64,000 bases of DNA from Williamsia sp. 1135 (GTDB lineage Bacteria; Actinomycetota; Actinomycetes; Mycobacteriales; Mycobacteriaceae): contig NZ_MJEI01000107.1 in assembly GCF_002095395.1 (NCBI RefSeq), forward strand, positions 389,061-453,060, read 5' to 3'. The translations under genes and the position numbers were made by a program. The notes below the pieces were generated by a model that was not told where the DNA came from, did not search any database, and saw only the letters and a program-made list of their open reading frames with translations. The stretch's first letter is position 1. Every line of letters begins with the position of its first letter. This document shows positions 18,119-26,309 of this stretch, piece after piece.

Positions 18119-18877
18119 ATGACGCAAGCAGACGTCAGCGTGATCCCGGCAGCCGACCGGGAACATTGGCGCAGCGAATGGCTCTACTCACGCCAGTCGT
18201 TCCTGGCCACAGGGAACTTCGACCTTGCGGCAGGCGCCCACGGGATGTTGATGGTCCACAACGATGACATCGTCGACGCAGGCGAGGGTTTCGACACCCA
18301 TCAGCATCACAGTGTCGAGATAGTCACCTGGGTCCTCGAGGGCACTCTGGTCCACCAGGATTCGCTGGGACACTCGGGAATGATCTACCCGGGACTTGCG
18401 CAACGGATGAGCGCGGGGAGTCGGATCATGCATTCGGAGAAAAACGGCGCACTGCGACGCGACGGCACACCGCTTCGCGTCGTGCAGATGTGGCTTCCAC
18501 CCGACACCGCCGGTGGCCAGTCGAGCTACGAGGAACTCGACGTGGCGACGGAGCTGCGCGACGGCTCATTGGTCACGGTCGCCTCCGGTATGAAGAGAGA
18601 CCGGAACACCGCCGCGATCGGCATCGGGAACAGTCATGCCGCGCTCCATGTCGCCCGCCTACAGCCCGGTCAGTCCGTGACGATCCCGGACGCCCCTTAC
18701 GGCCACGTCTTCGTTGCCCGGGGAGAAGTTGTCCTCGAAGACACCGGTGACCTGGGCGAAGGTGACGCGGTTCGCATGACGGCGACCGGCGGGCATCGCG
18801 TCACTGCCACAACGCGGTCTGAACTGCTGATCTGGGAGATGCAGCGCGGGTTCGGAGCACACAACAAAACGCCGTAG
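18119..18877 (+). CDS. Pirin family protein (YhaK-like)
   Basis: A 252-residue bicupin of the pirin family; some members are quercetin 2,3-dioxygenases, others regulators. The N-terminal cupin shows GFDTHQHHSVEIVTWVLEGTL, whose His residues and Glu bind the metal, followed by AGSRIMHSEKN. The C-terminal cupin (about 160-250) is more divergent, as is usual. It follows ppm1 by 10 bases on the same strand and may be co-transcribed. The stop codon lies inside the strong hairpin at 18871-18896. No substrate can be assigned. Confidence 0.88.
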   Translation: MTQADVSVIPAADREHWRSEWLYSRQSFLATGNFDLAAGAHGMLMVHNDDIVDAGEGFDTHQHHSVEIVTWVLEGTLVHQDSLGHSGMIYPGLAQRMSAGSRIMHSEKNGALRRDGTPLRVVQMWLPPDTAGGQSSYEELDVATELRDGSLVTVASGMKRDRNTAAIGIGNSHAALHVARLQPGQSVTIPDAPYGHVFVARGEVVLEDTGDLGEGDAVRMTATGGHRVTATTRSELLIWEMQRGFGAHNKTP

Positions 18878-18896
18878 CACCGTCTGGTGCTACGGC
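18871..18896. terminator. Bidirectional hairpin between pirin gene and rbpA
   Basis: GCCGTAGCACC (18871-18881) pairs perfectly with GGTGCTACGGC (18886-18896) around a 4-base loop. It contains the pirin stop codon and lies 41 bases from the rbpA stop, so it can end transcripts from both sides. Confidence 0.8.
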
Positions 18897-18937
18897 GACT
18901 GTCGCCTGTATGTCGACCCTCGGCGGGTCGTAGAGAC

Positions 18938-19282
18938 CTAGCTGGAAGTGCCGCGGCGACGTGCCTTGAGCAGGTCGAGACGCTCGGTCAGCAATACCTC
19001 GAGCTCATCTTCGCTTCGCCGTTCGAGCAGCATGTCCCAGTGCGTCCGCGGTGGCTTGACCTTCTTCTCCTCAGGCTCTGCGCCTTCGAGAATCGTGCCT
19101 TCCATACCGTTCTTGCAGGGCCACGTGGACGGGATCTCGGCGTCGTCGGCAAACGGGACGTCGAAGATCTCACCGTTGTCGGTGCGGTACTGCACGATCC
19201 GGCGCGGTGCGAGGTCATGATCGCGATCGGTCTCGTAGCTCACCGCTCCGAGGCGGCTGCCGCGTAGAACTCGATCTGCCAT
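18938..19282 (-). CDS. rbpA: RNA polymerase-binding protein RbpA
   Basis: RbpA binds sigma A-type factors and RNA polymerase and stabilises the open complex; it is restricted to Actinobacteria. The 114 residues contain the N-terminal tail and core domain (MADRVLRGSRLGAVSYETDR, RRIVQYRTDNGE), the basic linker (EEKKVKPPRTHWDMLLERRS) and the C-terminal sigma-interaction domain (EDELEVLLTERLDLLKARR). One cysteine (WPCKNGMEG) is present. The ATG at 19282 is preceded by GAGGATAG as ribosome binding site. Upstream on the minus strand, TAAGAT or TAGGTAAT could be the -10, but this is weak. Neighbouring ppm1/lnt and the small Cys protein match the Rv2051c-Rv2049c order. Confidence 0.97.
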   Translation of the reverse strand: MADRVLRGSRLGAVSYETDRDHDLAPRRIVQYRTDNGEIFDVPFADDAEIPSTWPCKNGMEGTILEGAEPEEKKVKPPRTHWDMLLERRSEDELEVLLTERLDLLKARRRGTSS

Positions 19283-19470
19283 AACTTCTATCCTCTCGTT
19301 GGATTACCTATCCATCTTACGCGCGTCTGGAGACTACTGGCCGCGGGCGGCGGCACCGCCGCCGACTTTCCTGCGGTTACCGGCGAATCAGGGCGCCGAG
19401 GGGCGGTGAACGACCGGTGTTCGGCCCGGTTGTCGCCGATGCCCGCAGACGCCGAGTACCGTCATCGGAT

Positions 19471-19818
19471 ATGGAGCAGGAGGCCGCCCCTCGCCGCAAC
19501 AGGGCGCGTAACTCGTGTGCGTGGTGCGGCCGCGAGATCGTGGAGTCCGAGATCGGACGTCGCCGCAAGTACTGCAAACAGTCATGCCGTCAACGAGCTT
19601 ACGAACAGCGGAGCCTGGTTGCCGGATCGTCTATCCCGGCCGACGCCGTGGTGCTGAGCGCTGGTGAGGCCGACGACCTCATCGAACGGTTGTTCCGCCT
19701 GAGATGTGCTGCGGAGGACATCGCCACGGCAGTCGACGAAAACGCGGGCAAGAGTGAACTGGCAAGTCTGGGCGCGGAACTCGTCGCCCTGGCCAAGGAG
19801 GCCGAACGGTGGCGTTAG
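19471..19818 (+). CDS. Small Cys-rich protein with coiled C-terminus (Rv2049c-position)
   Basis: A 115-residue actinobacterial protein of unknown function. The N-terminal third carries CAWCGREI followed by KYCKQSCRQRAYEQR, a four-cysteine arrangement that looks like a short zinc-binding fold of the kind found in regulatory or DNA-associated proteins. The remainder (about 60-115) is helical and rich in Ala, Glu and Leu. The ATG at 19471 is preferred because the upstream part lacks family-like sequence. The gene sits divergently from rbpA and stops only 4 bases before the end of the TerD-FtsK gene on the other strand. Confidence 0.75.
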   Translation: MEQEAAPRRNRARNSCAWCGREIVESEIGRRRKYCKQSCRQRAYEQRSLVAGSSIPADAVVLSAGEADDLIERLFRLRCAAEDIATAVDENAGKSELASLGAELVALAKEAERWR

Positions 19819-19822
19819 CGCG

Positions 19823-21466
19823 TCAGGCGTTCGGGTTGGCACCCGACCGAGGCTGATCACTGCTCAAAGTGGCAACGATCCGTCTGGCCTGTGCGCCGGC
19901 CGGATCGATGTGCTCGGCCGCCACCGACCACGGTAGACCGACCCACGGGTCATGGGCGCGGGCCTTCTCGGTCACCGGAATCATCATCGTTCGATCCGCG
20001 ATGGTGCTCACCAGGGGATCGCTGTCGTTGTCGTCGAGGGATCCGGCGAACACAAACGCCCAGCCGAGTTCGCTTCCGCGATCTGCAATTCGGAGCAGCC
20101 TCGCCATCGCCCCGACGTCCCACCCGAACGGCAGATCTGCGATGACCACCACGCGGGTGTCGATGTCATCGACCTCGCCGGCCTGCAGCGCCATCTGCGT
20201 GAGGTCTATCGACGACTCCAGCACCGACAGTCGGTCGGCAACGGACTCCGGCGCAGTGACCGCGGGCGCGGTGAGCACCGGCGACAGCATTTCGGTCATC
20301 GGTGCCAATGAGCCCGTCAGATCGAACACGTCGATCAGCACCGTTCCACCGTTGGAGGTCCTCCGCGTTCCGGGGAAGGGCACCCGGGCGGCGACCACGA
20401 GTCGCAACACCAACGACGTCACAACGGATAGCACCGGGTCGCCGGTGTCGAGCACCCACAGCGGTCGAGCGATCGGTGTCGGCACGCAGAACGGAAGCCG
20501 CAGATCGCCGCGCTCGGGGGCGAACAACTCACCGATGCGGAGGCCACCTGCAGAAGGCGAACCGGCGTGGTTCCAGGCAGGCGACTTCCACGACGCCATC
20601 GCAGGCGGCAACTGCGGATCCAATGCAGCCAACTCCGCCATCAACACTGCCGAGTCGGCGTCGAAACGACTTCTGGCCGACGTCACGAGGTCGTCGCACC
20701 GCTGCTGCGCGGCGGCTCGGGCGCGGTCGGCGGCAGGCGAGTTGCGTTGCGCAGGATCCGCCAGCAGGTCGCCGAGTTCTCTGTCGAGTCGGTCCATCGC
20801 AAAACCCTCGGCCTGGACGTACCCGGCGGCCGACCTGGCCGCATCCTCGAACACGACGTGGGCACGCGCGACGGCGGCGCCGTAGTCGGATCCCAAGGTG
20901 ACCAGAGCCGGCGGCAGGGAATCGTCGCCGCACTGTGGCCCAACGGGTTGCGGGTCGGCGGGCGCCCGAGGCGGTACCTCCGGCGCATCATCGACCTCGA
21001 CCTCGACGCCGTGCGCGGTCAGCAGCGCTGCGAGTCCGCCTTGATAGCCCTGTCCGAGTGCGCGCACTCGCCACCGTCCCGACCGCTGATAGAGCTCGAA
21101 GCACAACAGCGCCGTCTCGCCGTGGAGCGGGCGCAACGGAAACGAGTACTCGGAGTTGTCCGGCGCGCCGTCGAGTTCAGCCGTGAGGCCGGGCGCCAGG
21201 CCTACATCGGCATCACCGCTCACCGCACACAGCACGATCGCGTCAGGGGGCAGCGACCCCAGATCCACCACAATGCGGTGACCCTCGAGCCGTACCCCGG
21301 CCGTCTGTGGCTGGTTGTAGAAGACGACGCTGTCCGAATCGCTCGTCCGCAGATCCGGACCGACCACCAATCCGACCAGATCCGCTTCACCGATGCCACC
21401 GTTCACCGAGAACACCAACGTCGATGCCGCCACCGGCACGTTCTGACCGGGAACCAACTCGTTCAT
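19823..21466 (-). CDS. TerD domain fused to degenerate FtsK/SpoIIIE-like ATPase domain
   Basis: This 547-residue protein has a TerD-type domain at 1-158 (VVFYNQPQTAGV, FELYQRSGRWRVRALGQGYQGG), a helical, Ala-rich middle at about 185-285, and a C-terminal region (about 305-530) that resembles the non-catalytic FtsK-like modules of actinobacterial ATPases: GGLRIGELF, RPLWVLDTGDP, TVLIDVFDLTGSLAPM and VVVIADLPFGWDVGAMARLLRIADRG. No Walker A motif is visible where it would be expected near 339-347, so it is probably not an active ATPase. It is the last gene of the Ter operon, 22 bases after the double-TerD gene. A role in assembling Ter complexes with DNA or translocases is inference. Confidence 0.7.
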   Translation of the reverse strand: MNELVPGQNVPVAASTLVFSVNGGIGEADLVGLVVGPDLRTSDSDSVVFYNQPQTAGVRLEGHRIVVDLGSLPPDAIVLCAVSGDADVGLAPGLTAELDGAPDNSEYSFPLRPLHGETALLCFELYQRSGRWRVRALGQGYQGGLAALLTAHGVEVEVDDAPEVPPRAPADPQPVGPQCGDDSLPPALVTLGSDYGAAVARAHVVFEDAARSAAGYVQAEGFAMDRLDRELGDLLADPAQRNSPAADRARAAAQQRCDDLVTSARSRFDADSAVLMAELAALDPQLPPAMASWKSPAWNHAGSPSAGGLRIGELFAPERGDLRLPFCVPTPIARPLWVLDTGDPVLSVVTSLVLRLVVAARVPFPGTRRTSNGGTVLIDVFDLTGSLAPMTEMLSPVLTAPAVTAPESVADRLSVLESSIDLTQMALQAGEVDDIDTRVVVIADLPFGWDVGAMARLLRIADRGSELGWAFVFAGSLDDNDSDPLVSTIADRTMMIPVTEKARAHDPWVGLPWSVAAEHIDPAGAQARRIVATLSSDQPRSGANPNA

Positions 21467-21488
21467 GACGCGAATGTATTCATCGGGG

Positions 21489-22898
21489 CTACTTCATGAA
21501 GTCGTTCGACAAGAACCGTTGCAGCTGCGGGACCGCCTCACCGGGATGCTTTGCAGTGATGCCCTCACCGATCGCCTGCAGCTTCCAGGTGCCGTCCTCG
21601 CGGAACACCTTCGCCATGACCACGCCGGTGTAGGCCATTCCGCCCGCGAGGGTGTACCGCGCGAGCTCCACATTCGTCGTCTGGTCGACCAATCGGCAGA
21701 ACGCGTTCTGCACCTGCTCGAACGTCTGGCCCTGGTAGGAGGTGACGATGAAGATGATCGCGTTGACGTGCATCGGGACGCGAGTGAGGTCGACCGTGAC
21801 CACCTCGTCGTCGCCCTCGCCCTCCCCGGTCAGGTTGTCACCGAGATGCCGTATCGATCCGTCCTTGGACGTGAGTTGCCCGTAGTAGGCGACATCGGCG
21901 AGTTGGGTGTCGGCATACATGACCGCTGAGGCGTCGAGGTCGATGTCGGCGCCACGGCTTCCGAACATCTTCTTGACCACGACGGGATCCCAACCGAGCC
22001 CCATCTGGATGTTGGTGAGTGCGACCCCACCGTCCTTCTTCAGCGAAACACGTTGTCCCTTGGACAGACTGACGGGTCGATTCTTGGTGAGACTGACCTC
22101 GGGCGGACTTGTCGGTGCCGGGGCGGCATAACCGGGCTGCTGGTTATAGGCCGGTTGCTGGTTGGGAGCGGGCTGCTGCGGAGGCGGGTACGCACCGGGC
22201 TGCGGTTGCTGCGGCGGGTAGTTCGGGGCCGGCGGTTGCTGCGGCGGATAGTTCGGGGCCGGCGGCTGTTGCGGCGGGTAGTTCTGCTGTGGCGGATGGT
22301 TCTGGGCTGGTGGCTGCGGGGCGACGGGCGCCGAGGGTTGCCGGGAGTAGCTCGGCGGAGGGCTGTTCCGCACCGAGGGAGGCGACGGCGCGGCCGCTGG
22401 GGCGGGTGCGTCGTCGACCGAGACGCCGTGGTCGGTCACCAGTGCGGCGAAACCGCCCGCATAACCCTGCCCGACTGCGCGGACCTTCCAGTCGCCACCG
22501 CGGCGGTACACCTCGAGTGCGATCACGATCGACTCACTCGACAGACCGTCGATCCGGTATTCGTACAGCGATTGTCCGCCACCGCTGACGCGGGCGACCG
22601 GCGGCGCCACCGCGCCGAAGGTGCCGTTGTCGAGCGTGATCACCGCTCGCACCTGGCTGATGTCAGCAGGGACGGCGCCCAGCGAGATGGACAGAGTTCC
22701 GATCCCGGCGCCGGCTTGCAGCGACACCCCCGGCCCGTTGGGTTGGTTGAAGAAGACGAAATCGGCGTCGGTTCGGACTTTGCCGTTGTCGGTCACCAGC
22801 AACGCGGACAGATCGCCCGCGGTGGCGAGGTCGACGGTGATCTCGACCGTCGCCGCGTTCAGCGGGCCGTTTTGCCCTTTGACCAGAGTTGTTGTCAT
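21489..22898 (-). CDS. Double TerD protein with Pro/Gln-rich linker
   Basis: The 469 residues form two TerD domains. The first is at 1-162 (NGKVRTDADFVFFNQ; EVYRRGDWKVRAVGQGYAGG is its end block). A disordered linker at about 163-268 is rich in Pro, Gln, Tyr and Ala. The second TerD is at 275-465, with the acidic DIDLDASAVMY and GEGEGDDEVVTVDL motifs that bind calcium in TerD family members. The first domain lacks these acidic motifs. The ATG at 22898 shares one base with the HAD stop (TGATG), which fixes the start. TerD proteins are linked to tellurite, colicin and phage stress; a scaffold role of the linker is inferred. Confidence 0.88.
   Translation of the reverse strand: MTTTLVKGQNGPLNAATVEITVDLATAGDLSALLVTDNGKVRTDADFVFFNQPNGPGVSLQAGAGIGTLSISLGAVPADISQVRAVITLDNGTFGAVAPPVARVSGGGQSLYEYRIDGLSSESIVIALEVYRRGGDWKVRAVGQGYAGGFAALVTDHGVSVDDAPAPAAAPSPPSVRNSPPPSYSRQPSAPVAPQPPAQNHPPQQNYPPQQPPAPNYPPQQPPAPNYPPQQPQPGAYPPPQQPAPNQQPAYNQQPGYAAPAPTSPPEVSLTKNRPVSLSKGQRVSLKKDGGVALTNIQMGLGWDPVVVKKMFGSRGADIDLDASAVMYADTQLADVAYYGQLTSKDGSIRHLGDNLTGEGEGDDEVVTVDLTRVPMHVNAIIFIVTSYQGQTFEQVQNAFCRLVDQTTNVELARYTLAGGMAYTGVVMAKVFREDGTWKLQAIGEGITAKHPGEAVPQLQRFLSNDFMK
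22206..22290 (-). repeat. 30-bp tandem repeat coding for the Pro/Gln linker
   Basis: Two adjacent 30-bp units (22221-22250 and 22251-22280) differ at only three positions and encode a ten-residue PPQQPPAPNY-type repeat; partial units flank them. The array is inside the double-TerD gene and keeps the frame, so its copy number could vary between strains without breaking the protein. Confidence 0.85.
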
Positions 22899-23887
22899 CA
22901 CCTGAGCCCTTCGTTGGGTGTGGAATTGTCGATGATCGAGCTCCGCTGTGCTTCGTCTACGCCTACCGCACCGGCGACCTGTGGAGCCAAGGCCGATTTG
23001 CCCGGTTCGTCGACGTTCACCATTGTGCCTGCCCGCATCAGCAGCCATGTCAGCATCTCCTCGGACGCCGCGAGGCCTCGCCCTTCGGTCACCGCCACAT
23101 TCGAGTGGTTCCACCCGAGTTCTTCGAGTTCACCGTGCCGCGGACGGATGGCCTCGTCGGCGCCGACGAGCATCGGCTGGTCGAGCACACCGTCGCCCGC
23201 AGCGTAGGTGGATGACGGCACGTCGGCCAGCCGCACGCGCACCTCGTCGACCGCGAGTTGTTTGGTCACCGGATCCGGCATCACATAGATCTTTCGCCCC
23301 TGGCGGGAGACATTCCAGCCCCGTTCGGCGGCCCAGCTCGCCCACGCCGGAACCACCTGCGGGGGAAGCAATTCGAGTTCGACGACGACGTAGCAGAAGA
23401 GTCCGTCGGCAATCCGCATCGTGCGCAGCCACGGCGCGCCGGCGGCGTCGGCACCGAGCCGCTCGTACACAGCGTCGACCCCGACGCCCAGCGTGCCGAG
23501 CAGGTCCGAGACCCGTCGGGACCACGCTTCGTCGCGGACCCCGTTCACCAGTATGTTGCCGCCGTTGCTGGTGATCGCGAAGCGCGGGGTGCCGATCGGC
23601 AGCGTGATCCGCCGGTACTGCTCGATGGTGCGGGTGGTCGTCGGCACCACCTCGGCGATCGCGGCCAACTCGATCAGCATCGACATCGCCGAGGGCGACA
23701 TGAACGACTGCGGCCGGTCTTGATAGATCTCCACACAGTGCGCCGTGGCGGACAGCGCCGCGGCGGCGGCAGCGTCCGTAGCTCCCTCGGCGATTGCGGC
23801 AGCCGAGTAGATCAGGGTGCGATCGAGGTCGATCGTGGCGAGTGCACGTCCCGTGGACGGTGTCGCCACGGTGTCGAGTGTGTTCAC
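22898..23887 (-). CDS. HAD-superfamily hydrolase of the Ter biosynthetic module
   Basis: A 329-residue HAD protein with motif I as IDLDRTLIY near residue 19, where the first Asp is the nucleophile. TSNGGNILVNG near 106 and a C-terminal GVLDQPMLVGADEAIRPRHGE region supply later motifs in diverged form. HAD phosphatases of this type are found in Ter clusters, where they are thought to act on a small phosphorylated metabolite. The GTG start at 23887 overlaps the stop of the preceding gene by 4 bases, and its own stop overlaps the next start by one base, so translation is coupled on both sides. Confidence 0.82.
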   Translation of the reverse strand: MNTLDTVATPSTGRALATIDLDRTLIYSAAAIAEGATDAAAAAALSATAHCVEIYQDRPQSFMSPSAMSMLIELAAIAEVVPTTTRTIEQYRRITLPIGTPRFAITSNGGNILVNGVRDEAWSRRVSDLLGTLGVGVDAVYERLGADAAGAPWLRTMRIADGLFCYVVVELELLPPQVVPAWASWAAERGWNVSRQGRKIYVMPDPVTKQLAVDEVRVRLADVPSSTYAAGDGVLDQPMLVGADEAIRPRHGELEELGWNHSNVAVTEGRGLAASEEMLTWLLMRAGTMVNVDEPGKSALAPQVAGAVGVDEAQRSSIIDNSTPNEGLR

Positions 23888-25020
23888 GAGACCTCTTTCA
23901 CCAAACCCATACAGCTGTAGGCGAGGTCCGGGACGACCTCGACGGGAACGCCTCGGGCAGTCGCCAGAGCGCGGATGTGCTCGTGTTCCGGATCATCCGC
24001 CGTTCGTACCAGGATCATCCAGGGGACCCTGCGCAACAGCACGCGGGTGGTCTCACCGACCCCTGGCTTCACGAAGTTGACCGACGAGATGCCGTGACTG
24101 CTACGGACCTCCTCGACCGAACGCCATCCGGACCAGGTCGGCGTGCGGTCAGAACGCTGGATCTCGTCCCGGCGGGTCGACGCCTCCGCTGTCGCCGAAT
24201 CGAACTCGGCGGTCACCGCGTCGAGCAGAACGGCCGACATGTCCTGCCCGGACAGCTCCGCGTAGAACTTGGCGCCATGGAAATCGTCAGCACCGATGAA
24301 GTCGACATTGAGGACTGTTCGCGAGATCAGACCGGAAACGGTCGAGTTCAGGCACGCCGACGCGATGAGGAAATCGTCGCGGGTACCGAATGTGCGAACG
24401 CACGACCCCGGGTCCGCGAGCACCGCCAGGTCCGGATTGAACACCGGGCCACCGTCGGCGGACAAGGCATCGAGGGCTTCGGCGAGTTCTTTGGTGATCG
24501 CGCCCTTGCCGGTCCATCCGTCGACGAACACGACGTTCCCCGGATCGTGGTGGGCGGCCAGGTATTTCATCGCGTTCTCATCGATGCCCCGGTCGCGGAC
24601 GATCGACACCGCATAGTGGGGGAGGTCCAGACCGTGCTGGTGCTGGGCCCAGCGACGCATCAACACACCGACCGGTGTTCCGGCTCTGGCCAGGGAGGTC
24701 AGCACCACGTCGGTACCGCGTTCCGCGAGAACCAGTTCGGTGACCGCGCCCACCGCGACAGCCAGCCGGTGCGCACTGTTTGCCAACACTCGCCCGAACA
24801 ACTCCTGATAGGCGGCATCGGGCTGGAACTCGACGGGCAGCGACTCTGCGTAGTGGGCAAGGCCCGCCTGGATCCGCTGCTCCCGCGCGGCCACGTCGCC
24901 TTCGAGCGCCACCGAGGAGAGGTCCTTGAGGAGCCACTTCACCTCGTCGGGGCCATAGCTGCCGAACTCGGGTCCGGTGAGTGGGCCCGGGGACACCCGG
25001 ATGTCGCCACCAGGACTCAC
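23884..25020 (-). CDS. StiP/PRTase_1-type protein with C-terminal PELOTA-like domain
   Basis: The 378-residue protein matches the Ter-linked family called cysteine protease StiP or phosphoribosyltransferase PRTase_1. FGSYGPDEVKWLLKDLS near the N-terminus is characteristic of it. VVFVDGWTGKGAITKELAE near 165 resembles a PRPP loop. The last 50 residues (WMILVRTADDPEHEHIRALA and a final YSCMGLVKEV) fit the PELOTA-type RNA-binding domain described in Ter operons. The start is GTG at 25020, overlapping the stop of the upstream phosphoribosyltransferase by 4 bases. Whether it acts as a protease or a transferase cannot be decided from the sequence; operon context favours nucleotide-type metabolite chemistry. 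Confidence 0.78.
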   Translation of the reverse strand: MSPGGDIRVSPGPLTGPEFGSYGPDEVKWLLKDLSSVALEGDVAAREQRIQAGLAHYAESLPVEFQPDAAYQELFGRVLANSAHRLAVAVGAVTELVLAERGTDVVLTSLARAGTPVGVLMRRWAQHQHGLDLPHYAVSIVRDRGIDENAMKYLAAHHDPGNVVFVDGWTGKGAITKELAEALDALSADGGPVFNPDLAVLADPGSCVRTFGTRDDFLIASACLNSTVSGLISRTVLNVDFIGADDFHGAKFYAELSGQDMSAVLLDAVTAEFDSATAEASTRRDEIQRSDRTPTWSGWRSVEEVRSSHGISSVNFVKPGVGETTRVLLRRVPWMILVRTADDPEHEHIRALATARGVPVEVVPDLAYSCMGLVKEVS

Positions 25021-26309
25021 GGCGTCTCCCTCGCTGCGCGGAGGGCAAGGTAATCGGTCCCCGGCACAACAACCAGTAAGACATCGATTCCCGCACCGCT
25101 GATGGTGTCGAGTAGTCCACCCGATGCCGTCAGCGCTTCGGTATCGGCGGGTGAATCGATGATCATCACCAATCTCGCTCCGGGATCGTCATGAGTTGCG
25201 TTGTACAGGTATCGATCTCGTGCCTCATCTGGTTCGGGAGCGATGAAATGGTACCCACGCCGCAGCGGATAACCCTCGTGATCGATCACGTGTGCGGGTG
25301 AACGCGTGGTGGTCTGACTCAAGATCGGGGCCTCGATGAACTGGGCAAGACTCCCGGCCACGCGCTGGGGCAGATACATGAGTTCCTCGTGTCCGACCAC
25401 GACGACCGACCTGGCCGGATCCAGGTGCCGGGCCACGACGCGGGCCACCTCGGAGATGGCCCCGTCGAACTGTGGCCAATCGGCCCGCCGGAAACCGTGG
25501 CGACCGCCGTCGGGAACCGACGCCGGCCACGGGACCTCCAGTCGTTCCACCGATCCTGGGTGCAGGGTCGTCGGCGAAGGTGTGGCAGCCGGCAATCCCA
25601 CGACCCTCGCGGGCAGGCCTTCGGGGATATGGGTGCGACCCCGGGCCAGACTGACGAACTCGACCTCGGTGCCCAGTTCGTCCGCGCGCAGACGGCACCG
25701 GGTGATGTCTTCGTCGGTACGCATGTCGACCAGCGATGACACCAGGTACAGCGATCGGCTGTGGATGCGCTGCATCGACGAGATCGCGTCCAGGGCCGTC
25801 GCGCCCGTGGAGATCTCGTCGTCGACGAGCACTACGGGCAGATCGGTGCATAAGCTGTCCGGGTCCGTGGGCACGATCAGGTGGTCGGTGGCGTGGGAGT
25901 GACCCTCTTCGAATCGAGCGACCACCGGAACCGCGGAGTTCCCGCGCCGGGTCGACTGCAAGTAGTGCCCGGCATCCATCTGGTGCGCGACCGCATGTCC
26001 CAGGCCTGTGGCGGTCTCGGCGAACCCGAAGACCAGCGAGTCGGTGAGACCATGTGCGCGCAGGGCGGCGGTGGACAGCACGCCGAGATCGGCGGCGGCT
26101 GCGAAGATCACAGCAGGGGGGACCGGTATGTGTTTACCGAGCACGGTGGACACCCAGAGGTGAGCCCGTTTCGGGTTGCGCCGAAGACCCGGGCGTACCA
26201 GGTCTTCGACACGCCAGCCATTGACACCGGACACATGTTCGGCGCCGAGCCCGAAGTGCTCGCGTGCATACGACTCGGTCCCCGGTGCCGCACCGTTGCC
26301 GGCGATCAT
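25017..26309 (-). CDS. Ter-linked phosphoribosyltransferase (PRTase_2-TRSP)
   Basis: A 430-residue protein with a type I phosphoribosyltransferase core in the N-terminal half: VVLVDDEISTGATALDAI near 160-178 is the PRPP-binding motif. The C-terminal part (about 285-425) resembles the TRSP domain that follows such PRTases in Ter operons, with VVVVGHEELMYLPQRVA and an acidic C-terminal segment. Ter phosphoribosyltransferases are predicted to make a nucleoside-like product with the aldolase, HAD and PELOTA proteins. The ATG at 26309 overlaps the aldolase stop (ATGA). Predicted cytosolic; no signal sequence. Confidence 0.82.
   Translation of the reverse strand: MIAGNGAAPGTESYAREHFGLGAEHVSGVNGWRVEDLVRPGLRRNPKRAHLWVSTVLGKHIPVPPAVIFAAAADLGVLSTAALRAHGLTDSLVFGFAETATGLGHAVAHQMDAGHYLQSTRRGNSAVPVVARFEEGHSHATDHLIVPTDPDSLCTDLPVVLVDDEISTGATALDAISSMQRIHSRSLYLVSSLVDMRTDEDITRCRLRADELGTEVEFVSLARGRTHIPEGLPARVVGLPAATPSPTTLHPGSVERLEVPWPASVPDGGRHGFRRADWPQFDGAISEVARVVARHLDPARSVVVVGHEELMYLPQRVAGSLAQFIEAPILSQTTTRSPAHVIDHEGYPLRRGYHFIAPEPDEARDRYLYNATHDDPGARLVMIIDSPADTEALTASGGLLDTISGAGIDVLLVVVPGTDYLALRAARETP

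Noticed and set aside
22206..22290. Adjacent 30-bp repeats that could recall a CRISPR array.
   Set aside because: The units are contiguous without spacers, lie in frame within a coding region and encode a Pro/Gln linker.
22053..23207. A 384-codon Arg- and Gly-rich frame opposite the double TerD gene.
   Set aside because: Its composition reflects the complement of the Pro/Gln repeats, and it crosses two coupled genes.
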